Below are positions 9,120 to 17,412 of a stretch of DNA of 64,000 bases, in pieces. The notes under the pieces are model-generated. The model was not told the origin of the DNA, made no database searches, and saw only the letters and a list, made by a program, of their open reading frames with translations. Source of the DNA: Butyrivibrio sp. WCD3002. GTDB taxonomy: Bacteria > Bacillota > Clostridia > Lachnospirales > Lachnospiraceae. Each line of letters opens with the position of its first letter. Positions within the stretch are counted from its first letter, which is position 1. The position numbers and the translations under genes are program-made. The DNA lies in the NCBI RefSeq assembly GCF_000424265.1, contig NZ_AUJO01000001.1:62001-126000 (forward strand), written 5' to 3'.

Positions 9120-9301
9120 AGAAGATGGTCTCCTTAGAGTAAAAATCAAAATGCAAACTATATATAATTAAGTATATCACGCTTTATAAAACATATTAAC
9201 CACATTTTGGTTTTATTTCCTTTGAGATTATGCGTTTTGTGGTGTAATATGAAAATGTGGGATTTCTTGCCCATATATCAATTTTACGGCAGGTGAATTA
9301 T

Positions 9302-10936
9302 ATGGACTTAAATGAACTTCGAAGAAATATTGACGAGATAGATGAGCAGCTTGTTAATCTGATTGAAGACAGAATGGATGTTGCCGAGAAGATTGCTGAG
9401 TGCAAGATAGAGAGCGGCAAAAGTGTTTTTGACAGAAAACGTGAAGCTGAGAAGATAAACAATGTCATGGAGCTTGCAGGTAAAAGCGAGAACAGAGCAC
9501 CTGTAGGCGAGCTTTTTGAGAAAATCATGGAGGTCAGCAGAAAGAGGCAGTACGAAAGACTCAGCGAAAAGAATGTGGCTGACGAAGGTGCCTTATCTGA
9601 TCCCGCTGCAGAGGATTTCTTGAATGGTGAAGACAGGGTTACGGATAATGAGCTTATTCTTTATAAAAATGTGACCAAGAGACAGAGTACTCTTCGCGAC
9701 ACATTGATTATTCTTGCCGATAAGAATTCAGCTTCCAAGATTTTTTCGGAGTATGAGGCGATCAGGAAAATTCACGAATGCATGAACGTACTCATTGATG
9801 AGTCCGCAAGAAGGGGATTTTACGGCAATCTTTGGCACACCTTCCTTACACTTCTTCTGGTATCTGATGAAAATGCCTACAGTCTTGCGACTGAAATCAG
9901 AGGAGAGATGGGCGGATCCCTTCGTGATCTGGCACTTCATGACCTTAAGAGGTTCAAAAAATGGTTCGATATTGATTTTTCCGAGATGATAGACAGACTT
10001 AATGTACCTGAGTTTGCGGCGCTTTTGGATTTCCAGAGAGGAAAAGCGGAGAGCACCTATAACACCAGAGTAAGAGACAGGATATGCGAGCTGGCAGATA
10101 CTCTTTCAGGATGCGATACCGCTGAAGCAATGCTTGATGAGCTGGCAGATTTTTATGGCGCATACGGCGTAGGCAAATTCGGACTCCATAAGGCCTTCAG
10201 AATAAGGCATGTGGAGGATCGCACAGTAATAGAGCCCATAAGGAATATCAGACATGTGCAGCTTAAGGACCTTGTGGGATATGAGATTGCAAAGCAAAAG
10301 CTCATAGAGAATACAGACAGCTTTGTTGCCGGGAAAAAGGCAAATAACTGCCTCCTGTACGGAGATGCGGGAACCGGTAAGTCCTCCTGCATAAAGGCAA
10401 TTGCCAATGAGTATTATGAAAAGGGTCTTAGAATTATTGAGGTTTACAAGCATCAGTTCAAGGACCTCAATGATGTTATTGCCCAGATAAAAGGGCGTAA
10501 TTACAAGTTTATTATTTATATGGATGATCTCAGCTTCGAGGATTTCGAGACTGATTACAAATATCTTAAGGCTGTCATAGAGGGCGGTCTTGAGAAAAAA
10601 CCTGAAAACGTTCTTATCTATGCCACATCAAACAGAAGACATCTTATAAGAGAGAGCTTCAAGGATAAGCCTTCGGTAATGGATGATGATCTGCATAGAA
10701 ATGATACGGTTCAGGAAAAGCTTTCTCTTTCCAACAGATTTGGCGTTACGATCTATTTCGGATCTCCGGACAGGAAAGAATTCAACGAAATCGTACGTGT
10801 TCTTGCAGACAGAGAAGGTATAAACATGAGCGAAGAAGAGCTTTACGCAGAGGCTCAGAAATGGGAGATGAGTCATGGCGGGCTTTCCGGAAGAACCGCT
10901 CAGCAGTTTATTGATCATTTGTCCGGATTACAGTAA
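9302..10936 (+). CDS. Chorismate mutase (AroQ) fused to DUF815-type AAA+ ATPase
   Basis: The start at 9302 follows an AGGTGA site, which gives 544 residues. Residues 1-90 form a complete AroQ-class chorismate mutase domain. Aligned by eye to E. coli EcCM, the active-site residues are all present: Arg7, Arg24, Lys35, Asp44, Arg47, Glu48, Ser79 and Gln83. From about residue 120 the protein is a helical region followed by a DUF815 AAA+ module, with Walker A GDAGTGKSS, Walker B FIIYMDDLS and a sensor-like YATSNRRHLIRE. Chorismate mutase makes prephenate for Phe/Tyr synthesis. The ATPase partner and purpose are unknown. The ppx gene follows after 19 bp on the same strand. An intact mutase joined to an AAA+ motor is unusual. 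Confidence 0.85.
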   Translation: MDLNELRRNIDEIDEQLVNLIEDRMDVAEKIAECKIESGKSVFDRKREAEKINNVMELAGKSENRAPVGELFEKIMEVSRKRQYERLSEKNVADEGALSDPAAEDFLNGEDRVTDNELILYKNVTKRQSTLRDTLIILADKNSASKIFSEYEAIRKIHECMNVLIDESARRGFYGNLWHTFLTLLLVSDENAYSLATEIRGEMGGSLRDLALHDLKRFKKWFDIDFSEMIDRLNVPEFAALLDFQRGKAESTYNTRVRDRICELADTLSGCDTAEAMLDELADFYGAYGVGKFGLHKAFRIRHVEDRTVIEPIRNIRHVQLKDLVGYEIAKQKLIENTDSFVAGKKANNCLLYGDAGTGKSSCIKAIANEYYEKGLRIIEVYKHQFKDLNDVIAQIKGRNYKFIIYMDDLSFEDFETDYKYLKAVIEGGLEKKPENVLIYATSNRRHLIRESFKDKPSVMDDDLHRNDTVQEKLSLSNRFGVTIYFGSPDRKEFNEIVRVLADREGINMSEEELYAEAQKWEMSHGGLSGRTAQQFIDHLSGLQ

Positions 10937-10955
10937 AAATGAGGGGTAATAGCGT

Positions 10956-12503
10956 ATGGCAACAGATGTATTTGCGGCAGTAGATTTGGGCTCCTATGAG
11001 CTTGAGATGAAAATCTATGAAATGTCGCAGAAAAAGGGAGTAAAGGAAATCGATCACGTAAGACACAGGATCGATCTTGGTACTGAAACCTATGCAACGG
11101 GGCAGATATCCTCTACGCATATGGATGAGCTTATCAGGATCCTCAATGAGTACAGCAGGATCATGGACAGCTATGATGTCAGCAGATATCAGGCTTACGG
11201 AACCAGTGCCATGCGTGAGACAAAGGCTATAGACACTGTTCTTGAGCTCCTTCGTCAGAGGACCGGAATCGAGATTGATATTCTGAGTAACTCTGAACAG
11301 CGTTTTCTTGATTACAAATCTGTAGCTCTTAATAACGATGATTTTTCAAAGTTTCTTGAAAAACCGACTGCCATTGTGGATGTAGGCGGCGGAAGTATAC
11401 AGATTTCGCTTTTTGACAACGATACTCTTGTTACTACGCAGCAGTTAAGACTTGGAGTTCTAAGGCTTTATTCCACACTACAAAGTATTCAGGCAGGCTA
11501 CAGCAAGTACCCGGCTCTTGTTCAGGAGCTTGTGGAATCACAGCTTGCTGTTTTCACCAAAATGCATCTTAAGGATAAGAAGGTGCAGAACGTAATACTT
11601 CTTGATGATTATGTATCCCCTGTGCTCAAGAGGGTGAATCTTGGAATGGAAGAGAAGGGGTATGCGCAGGTTAAGCTTTTCAGAGAATATATGTCCAGGC
11701 TGACCAAGCAGTCAATGACTGATGTTTCAAGAAAACTCGGGCTGCCTCAGGATAATATCCCGCTTATGTATGTATCGGGACTTCTGGTAAGCAACATTTG
11801 TAATGCCTTAAATTCCGACACTATCTGGGCTCCCGGCGGAACCCTTTGCGACGGAATCGCATACGAGTACGCAGAGAGGAGGAAATACCTAAAGAGTGCC
11901 CATGATTTTGAAAAGGATATTGTAGCATGTGCTCAGAATATTTCCAGAAGATATATGGGAAGTAAGCAAAGAAGCGAGACGCTGCAGACCATAGCTCTTG
12001 GTATTTTCGACAGTCTGAAAAAAATACACGGTCTTGGAAAAAGAGAGCGTCTGCTGCTGCAGATATGCACCATACTTCATGACTGCGGTAAATACATAAG
12101 CATGGTTAATCTTGGTGACTGCTCCTATAACATTATTTTGTCTACGGAAATAATCGGACTTTCTCATATAGAAAGATCCATTGTTGCCAATGTCGTAAGG
12201 TTTAACCATGATGATTTTGAATACTATAAGGATGGCGGATACAGATTCAGAGGAATTGATCATGACGCATATCTGACTATAGCAAAGCTGACTGCCATTT
12301 TGAGAATAGCCAACGGTCTTGACAGGACCCACAAGGAAAAATTCAAGAATATCAAGCTTGCACTTAAGGATAATGAGCTTGTGATAACGGTTGATACAAT
12401 GGCCGATACCTCTCTTGAAAGGGGACTGTTTGGCGAGAGGGCAGAATTCTTTGAACAGGTTTACGGTATTAAGCCTGTTATCAGACAAAAAAGATTTGCT
12501 TAG
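10956..12503 (+). CDS. ppx: Ppx/GppA exopolyphosphatase with HD domain
   Basis: The 515-residue protein opens with the sugar-kinase/Hsp70-fold phosphate motif FAAVDLGSYELEMKIYE. It has the second phosphate motif IVDVGGGSIQISLF near residue 142. The C-terminal third contains an HD-type metal site (TILHDCGKY) typical of long Ppx proteins. The enzyme removes terminal phosphate from inorganic polyphosphate, or converts pppGpp to ppGpp. These two activities cannot be told apart by motif. It lies 19 bp after the mutase-ATPase gene and 15 bp before ppk, so synthesis and breakdown of polyphosphate are probably co-transcribed. Confidence 0.9.
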   Translation: MATDVFAAVDLGSYELEMKIYEMSQKKGVKEIDHVRHRIDLGTETYATGQISSTHMDELIRILNEYSRIMDSYDVSRYQAYGTSAMRETKAIDTVLELLRQRTGIEIDILSNSEQRFLDYKSVALNNDDFSKFLEKPTAIVDVGGGSIQISLFDNDTLVTTQQLRLGVLRLYSTLQSIQAGYSKYPALVQELVESQLAVFTKMHLKDKKVQNVILLDDYVSPVLKRVNLGMEEKGYAQVKLFREYMSRLTKQSMTDVSRKLGLPQDNIPLMYVSGLLVSNICNALNSDTIWAPGGTLCDGIAYEYAERRKYLKSAHDFEKDIVACAQNISRRYMGSKQRSETLQTIALGIFDSLKKIHGLGKRERLLLQICTILHDCGKYISMVNLGDCSYNIILSTEIIGLSHIERSIVANVVRFNHDDFEYYKDGGYRFRGIDHDAYLTIAKLTAILRIANGLDRTHKEKFKNIKLALKDNELVITVDTMADTSLERGLFGERAEFFEQVYGIKPVIRQKRFA

Positions 12504-12518
12504 AAGTGAGGTGAAGTC

Positions 12519-14684
12519 ATGACATCTAAAAAGAATCAGAATTCAAATAATAGCACTGCCATAAATTTCTATAATGATGATTATTATATAAACAGAGAGC
12601 TCAGCTGGCTTCAGTTCAACAGCAGATGTTTGTCTGAAGCAAAGGATAAGGCTACTCCGCTTTTTGAGAAGCTTAAGTTTCTAAGTATTACTGCAAGTAA
12701 CCTGGATGAATTTTTCATGGTCAGGGTTGCTTCTCTTAAGGATATGATACATGCGGGCTATAAAAAGCCTGATATTGCAGGTATGTCTCCTTCCCAGCAG
12801 CTTAATGCCGTAACGGATGCAGTCCATGATTTTGTTAATCAGCAATATCATATTTACAACAGACTGATTATTCCCGAGCTTAAGGAAAACGGACTTGAGA
12901 TAGTAAAAAACTACGATAAGCTGACGGCGGATGAGGCAGACTATATCGACAGATATTTTGACGATTTTGTTTATCCTGTTCTTACGCCCATGGCCTATGA
13001 TTCATCAAGACCTTTTCCGCTGATAAGAAATAAGACACTGAATATCGGCGCTCTTGTTCAGGGCAAGGAAGAGGGCGATGAGCTGGAATTTGCCATGGTT
13101 CAGGTGCCGTCCGTTCTTCCGAGAATTATGGAAATTCCCGAAAGTGATGGCGTAAGAAAGGTAATGCTCCTTGAACAGATAATTCAGAGGAACATTCAGA
13201 AGCTTTTCCTTAATTATGATATCGTGTGCTGCTATCCCTTCAGAGTCGGAAGAAATGCCGATTTATCAATTGATGAGGATGAGGCTGAGGATCTTCTTAA
13301 AGAGATTGAGAAGCAGTTAAAGCGCCGCCAGTGGGGCCAGGCCATCAGACTGGAGATTGAGAAGGGCTTTGATAAGAGACTCCTTAAGATACTTATAGAT
13401 GAGCTTAAGGTTGAAGACAGGGAAGTATATACCATCGATGGTCCTCTGGATTTGACCTTCCTTATGAAGATGTATGGCATGGAGGGCTTCGATTATCTGA
13501 AGGAGCATGGATATAATCCGCCTGCTGTTGTGCCGGGACTTCCTGCTGACAGGGATATCTTTGAGTGCATTAGAGAGGGTGATATTTTAATGCATCATCC
13601 TTATGAAAGCTTCGACCCTGTTGTTCGTTTTGTTGAGACAGCTGCTTCTGACCCTCAGGTTCTTGCCATAAAGCAGACGCTTTACAGAGTAAGTGGTAAT
13701 TCACCGATCATTGCCGCTCTTGCAAAGGCTGCTGATAACGGTAAGCAGGTATCTGTACTGGTTGAGCTGAAGGCTCGTTTTGATGAAGAGAATAACATCG
13801 TATGGGCGAAAATGCTTGAGAAAGCAGGCTGCCACGTAATTTACGGACTAAAGGGCCTTAAGACCCATAGTAAGATTACGCTTGTTGTAAGAAAAGAAGA
13901 TGACGGAATCAGACGTTACGTTCATCTGGCAACAGGTAACTATAATGATTCAACGGCAAAGCTATATACTGATGTTGGTATGTTTACCTGCGCTGAAGCC
14001 TACGGCGAGGATGCTACCGCAGTATTTAACATGCTCTCAGGTTATTCTGAGCCTCTGGCATGGAATAAGCTTACAATTGCTCCCCTTTGGCTTAAGGACA
14101 GAGTGCTTGATCTTATTCAGAGAGAGGCAGACCACGCAAGAGCAGGAGAGCCGGCACACATCATTGCAAAGATGAATTCCATCTGCCACAAGGATGTTAT
14201 TGCTGCACTTTATGAAGCCAGCAGCGCCGGTGTAAAGGTTGAGCTTATAGTCAGAGGTATATGCTGTCTTAGAACGGGAATACCCGGGGTAAGTGAGAAC
14301 ATTACTGTCAGATCAATAGTTGGTAACTTCCTTGAGCACAGCCGCATATTCTATTTTGAAAATGGCGGAAGCCCTGAGTATTACGCATCAAGTGCGGACT
14401 GGATGCCAAGAAACTTGGAGAGACGTGTGGAAATCATGTTCCCTGTGGAAAATCCGGAGCTTAGGAAAAAGCTGTGGCATATTCTTGATGCAGAGCTTAA
14501 GGACAATGTGAAGGCTCATATGATGAATGCCCAGGGTGAATACGTGAAGGTTACAAGAAGAGGAGCAGAGGCTCTTAATTCACAGAAGCTCTTTGGCAAG
14601 GAAGCAACTGAGCTTGGTAAACCAAAGGATATTGCAGAAAGCAGGGTTTTCGAACCTGAATATAGGGATGATCATGGACTATAA
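12519..14684 (+). CDS. ppk: Polyphosphate kinase 1
   Basis: The 721-residue PPK1 polymerises the gamma phosphate of ATP into polyphosphate. The N-terminal domain starts with YINRELSWLQFNSRCL and LKFLSITASNLDEFFMVRV. The catalytic domain has IKQTLYRVSGNSPI, VELKARFDEENNI and the autophosphorylated His within RRYVHLATGNYN. The second conserved His lies in LEHSRIFYFENGG. Length and domain order match full-size PPK1. It overlaps maf by 11 bp, which indicates translational coupling. Confidence 0.97.
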   Translation: MTSKKNQNSNNSTAINFYNDDYYINRELSWLQFNSRCLSEAKDKATPLFEKLKFLSITASNLDEFFMVRVASLKDMIHAGYKKPDIAGMSPSQQLNAVTDAVHDFVNQQYHIYNRLIIPELKENGLEIVKNYDKLTADEADYIDRYFDDFVYPVLTPMAYDSSRPFPLIRNKTLNIGALVQGKEEGDELEFAMVQVPSVLPRIMEIPESDGVRKVMLLEQIIQRNIQKLFLNYDIVCCYPFRVGRNADLSIDEDEAEDLLKEIEKQLKRRQWGQAIRLEIEKGFDKRLLKILIDELKVEDREVYTIDGPLDLTFLMKMYGMEGFDYLKEHGYNPPAVVPGLPADRDIFECIREGDILMHHPYESFDPVVRFVETAASDPQVLAIKQTLYRVSGNSPIIAALAKAADNGKQVSVLVELKARFDEENNIVWAKMLEKAGCHVIYGLKGLKTHSKITLVVRKEDDGIRRYVHLATGNYNDSTAKLYTDVGMFTCAEAYGEDATAVFNMLSGYSEPLAWNKLTIAPLWLKDRVLDLIQREADHARAGEPAHIIAKMNSICHKDVIAALYEASSAGVKVELIVRGICCLRTGIPGVSENITVRSIVGNFLEHSRIFYFENGGSPEYYASSADWMPRNLERRVEIMFPVENPELRKKLWHILDAELKDNVKAHMMNAQGEYVKVTRRGAEALNSQKLFGKEATELGKPKDIAESRVFEPEYRDDHGL

Positions 14685-15267
14685 ATATATTTTAGCCTCA
14701 GGCTCACCGCGAAGACGGGAACTGCTGGGACTTCTTAATGTCGAATTTGAGGTAGTTCCCGCTGAGGGAGAAGAAATTATCAGCAGTGATGTTCCATCAG
14801 AGGTAGTGGTTTCTTTATCGCAGCAAAAAGCTAAAGAGATATTTCATAAACTTTTAAGAGATAATAAATATGCGCTCGTTGTAATTGGCGCAGACACTGT
14901 TGTATCATATAAAGAGAAAATTCTTGGTAAGCCTGCGGACAGGCAGGATGCCGGACGCATGATAGGTATGCTTGAGGGTGATTCCCATGAAGTGTATACA
15001 GGTGTTACCGTGATGTACACAGATGAAGATGGGAATGAGAAGAGCTTTTCCTTTTATGAATGCACAAGAGTTAACTGCTTCTCCATGAGCGATGCTGAAA
15101 TCGAGGGCTATCTCGATACGGATGAGCCCTACGATAAGGCAGGTGCCTACGGAATACAGGGTGCATTTGGCAAGTTTGTAAGAGGAATCGAGGGAGACTA
15201 TAACAATGTTGTTGGTCTGCCCACGGCAAGACTTTATCAGGAAATGAAGAAACATGGTTTGGTTTAG
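14674..15267 (+). CDS. maf: Maf-family nucleoside triphosphate pyrophosphatase
   Basis: The ATG at 14674 gives MDYKYILASGSPRRRELL, the classic Maf N-terminus. Longer in-frame starts lie inside ppk. The 197-residue protein has the metal/phosphate motif SGSPRRREL, ADTVV (VVIGADTVVSYKEKILGKP) and the C-terminal AYGIQG loop. Maf proteins hydrolyse dTTP, UTP or modified nucleotides to monophosphates and so clean the nucleotide pool. The 11-bp overlap with ppk places it in the polyphosphate operon, though a functional link is only inferred. Confidence 0.93.
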   Translation: MDYKYILASGSPRRRELLGLLNVEFEVVPAEGEEIISSDVPSEVVVSLSQQKAKEIFHKLLRDNKYALVVIGADTVVSYKEKILGKPADRQDAGRMIGMLEGDSHEVYTGVTVMYTDEDGNEKSFSFYECTRVNCFSMSDAEIEGYLDTDEPYDKAGAYGIQGAFGKFVRGIEGDYNNVVGLPTARLYQEMKKHGLV

Positions 15268-15342
15268 ACGCATAAGTTCGGGATTAAATCTGTAATGTTT
15301 TTTTGTTACATATTTATCCTTTATGCGGGAAAGAGAGAATCT

Positions 15343-15597
15343 ATGCACGATTATGACGATGCTGTACTGAATTGTTTTTTGGAAAATCAGGGACAACTTT
15401 TTTCAGAGAGTGTTGCGGACAGCCTTGAAGAGGCGGAAGCATTCCTTGAGGACTGCATGGCGGTAGTCGTAGATTCACCCGAAGAGGTAGAAGAATATTT
15501 TGAAGAGGCCGGCCTTGATCCCGGTGATGGTGATGTTATGGACGCATCAGAGGTTTTTGATGTGGGTGATGGAAGATATCTTATAGTCGAGGGGTGA
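15343..15597 (+). CDS. Small acidic protein of unknown function
   Basis: The ATG at 15343 follows GGAAAGAGAGA and gives 84 residues. An in-frame ATG 16 codons upstream has no ribosome site. The protein is strongly acidic (EEAEAFLEDCMAVV, SPEEVEEYFEEAG), has no signal or membrane helix, and ends in a hydrophobic strand GRYLIVEG. I do not recognise a named family with certainty. It is 75 bp downstream of maf on the same strand and may be the last gene of the polyphosphate operon. Confidence 0.7.
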   Translation: MHDYDDAVLNCFLENQGQLFSESVADSLEEAEAFLEDCMAVVVDSPEEVEEYFEEAGLDPGDGDVMDASEVFDVGDGRYLIVEG

Positions 15598-15656
15598 TTT
15601 CTTTTATCAGGGTTCCAATTATTTTTAAATAAATATTTTTATGGGAGGATTCAGAA

Positions 15657-16316
15657 ATGAAAAGTGTTTTGAAAAAAGTTTTACTTGGTGTTTCTGCGCT
15701 CAGTTTTGCGTTGCTGCTATCTCTAAGCTTCAACATTAAGGCTGAGGCAAAGGTTACTACGAAGTATCCCACGGCGTACTGTATTCAGGCTCCGAATAAT
15801 GGGCACCTGCTTAGAATTGGTCCCGATAGACAATACATTGTGGATGTAAAGACTTCAAACAAGAATGTAGTTTCTCTTTCACCTGATAAAAATGGTGATT
15901 CGGGTACTAACTACAATGCAAATAGACCCGGTACATGTACAATTACATATACCATGGAGAAAAATGGCAAGAGGTATAAAGCTACTCAGAAATATGTTGT
16001 ATTAAGAAAGCGTCCGTTTAAACAGGTTAAGGTAAATGGCAAGGATGTTACCAAGATCGTAAATCAGGATAAGGGTTCCTACAAGCCAATTGTGATAAAA
16101 CAGCAGGATTATACGCTTAGTTGGAAGGTTGCTTCCGGCTTTAAGGTATGCAAGCCTGATAAAGTTCAGGATGGAACAGGCTTTACAGGAGAATGTGTAA
16201 TAAATAAAAAGAGTGGTACTAAGGCGTTCAGCGGGTCCAATTTCCACCATATATATTTAAAAGACAATAAAGGACATTATTTAGGAGTGTTCCTTTTCTA
16301 TGTTACACAGAAGTAA
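15657..16316 (+). CDS. Small secreted protein, Ig-like fold suspected
   Basis: The 219-residue product has a clear signal peptide (MKSVLKKVLLGVSALSFALLLSLSF, cleavage near KAEA). The mature part is basic and rich in beta-forming residues, with segments such as VDVKTSNKNVVSLSPDK and GTCTITYTMEKNGKRYKATQKYVV that resemble bacterial Ig-like (Big_2) strands. It continues to a C-terminal YLGVFLFYV. The specific family is not recognised. A GGGAGGATT site precedes the ATG. It is followed closely by a 35-codon ORF and a terminator. Confidence 0.72.
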   Translation: MKSVLKKVLLGVSALSFALLLSLSFNIKAEAKVTTKYPTAYCIQAPNNGHLLRIGPDRQYIVDVKTSNKNVVSLSPDKNGDSGTNYNANRPGTCTITYTMEKNGKRYKATQKYVVLRKRPFKQVKVNGKDVTKIVNQDKGSYKPIVIKQQDYTLSWKVASGFKVCKPDKVQDGTGFTGECVINKKSGTKAFSGSNFHHIYLKDNKGHYLGVFLFYVTQK

Positions 16317-16331
16317 TAGGAGATTTCCTTT

Positions 16332-16439
16332 ATGAGGGGGAAATTAAATAAGATTTTTTATGGCATAGTAATATTTGCCATCTATTCATTTGAGCTGACC
16401 ATGACCCTGCAGTTAAATGACAGGGTGGTCATTGCATAA
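16332..16439 (+). CDS. Possible 35-residue membrane peptide
   Basis: A short ORF starts 15 bp after the secreted-protein gene. AGGAGA lies eight bases before its ATG, and a strong terminator follows 8 bp after its stop. The peptide has a basic N-terminus (MRGKLNK), one hydrophobic segment (IFYGIVIFAIYSFEL) and a polar tail. Placement and ribosome site support it, but so short a frame can arise by chance. Confidence 0.4.
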   Translation: MRGKLNKIFYGIVIFAIYSFELTMTLQLNDRVVIA

Positions 16440-16446
16440 AATAAGA

Positions 16447-16487
16447 AAGGCTGATGCACCAAACAGGATTTTGTGCATCAGCCTTTT
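16447..16487 (+). terminator. Terminator after the secreted protein / small ORF
   Basis: A 13-bp perfect stem AAGGCTGATGCAC/GTGCATCAGCCTT is followed by TT. Confidence 0.8.
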
Positions 16488-16558
16488 ACTTAAGTTACAG
16501 GTATTTCTCAGAGTTCATATAACATGACATTTTAAGTGTATATGAAAATCCCTGGCAT

Positions 16559-16719
16559 CTAGTACACCGAATAATAATTATCTGGCACATTCGCTTGTCT
16601 GATTGCACATATGCTGCTTCATCCTCAATCAGCAATGCCCGCATTGCCTCATTCGGCTTCATTGCATATGCACAATCATTCAGCGTGAATGTACCAGTAA
16701 TTTATTTTCGGTGTACTAG
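16559..16719. repeat. 161-bp imperfect palindrome (MITE-like element)
   Basis: The ends are a perfect 13-bp inverted repeat CTAGTACACCGAA (16559-16571) and TTCGGTGTACTAG (16707-16719). Pairing continues inward with gaps: ACATTC...GCT against its complement, then CATATGC on both arms, to a central GCAATGC-CC-GCATTGC at 16632-16647. Only about 35 central bases per arm pair poorly. It carries no believable gene. It abuts the 64-bp repeat array that starts at 16725. Confidence 0.8.
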
Positions 16720-16724
16720 CTCAG

Positions 16725-16980
16725 GATTACGTGGATACACCAACAAAATGGTATTTATCCCCGTAGAAATGTCAGGTATTTTGCCTTAGATTACGGGGAT
16801 GATCAGGCAAAATGGCATTTAACCCCGTTAGAAAGGCTTGAAATTAGGTCAAAATAACGTGGATAAAGTCAGGAAATAATAATCATCCCCGTAAGAATAG
16901 TGCAAATCACCGCTCAGATTAACGGGGATGATGAAGCGAAATGATATTTATCCACGTTATAAGAGCGGGGATGACCATAT
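16725..16980. repeat. 64-bp hairpin repeat array, copy A (four units)
   Basis: Units start at 16725, 16789, 16853 and 16917, exactly 64 bp apart. Each opens with GATTACGKGGAT (variants AATAACG and GATTAACG). About 20-25 bases later comes the inverse core ATCCMCGT, so every unit can form a hairpin. The remaining half-unit is AT-rich and less conserved. The same unit with the same period recurs at 39847-40142. The array replaces the 3' part of a broken secreted-protein gene on the minus strand. Confidence 0.85.
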
Positions 16981-17388
16981 AAAATTGACTGTCGCCTTCT
17001 GCAAAGTATCCATCTGAAAGAGATACAGCTGCTGTAGATTTTCCTTTTACTGTAACTTTGCTATCACTGGCATTTATGGAAATCTTTGAGCAGGCTAATG
17101 CTTTTCCTTTTTCGAGTCCCCAACTATCAGTGTTATTAAGTCCGCTTTCTGAGTAAAAATATACAGGTCCCTGACATTCCTTGAAGGCATCATCACCAAC
17201 AGAGGTAACTGATTTTGCTCCGTTTGAGAGATCAATGTCTACAGACTTTCCGCTAATAGGGTCTCCATTTGGCCAGCAGCCTGAACAGGCATGATGGCAT
17301 CTACCTGTGGCAATCTGACAACCCCTGCATAGACTGCAAGGGTTAATGATAAAGATAGAACTCCCCTAAACAAAACTTTTCTTTTCAT
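16919..17388 (-). pseudogene. Broken gene for a small secreted protein
   Basis: On the minus strand GGGAGA precedes an ATG at 17388. The frame gives a convincing signal peptide (MKRKVLFRGVLSLSLTLAVY, then VQAAG) but stops at 17239. A second frame, shifted near 17275, continues without stops as GWPNGDPISG...SVGDDAFKECQGPVYFYSESGLNN...SKISINASDSKVTVKGKS, and looks like the mature protein. It then runs into the 64-bp array and stops at 16919. I infer a frameshift plus loss of the 3' end. It lies 24 bp after the phosphoribosyltransferase gene on the same strand. A sequencing error could account for the frameshift but not for the lost end. Confidence 0.65.
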
Positions 17389-17412
17389 ACTTTTTCTCCC
17401 AAATTTCTCAAG

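Noticed and set aside
16495-16662. 55-residue reading frame on the minus strand inside the palindrome
   Set aside because: It overlaps the long inverted repeat, has no ribosome site, and its sequence follows from the palindrome. It is not a credible gene.
16595-16789. 64-residue frame across palindrome and array A
   Set aside because: It runs through repeats, lacks a ribosome site and has no protein-like composition.
17239-17375. Cys-rich peptide (NPCSLCRGCQ...CHHACSGCW) in the frame that overlaps the signal peptide of the broken gene
   Set aside because: It has no start codon or ribosome site, and the alternative frame gives a textbook signal peptide behind GGGAGA. The Cys pattern is most likely an out-of-frame artefact.
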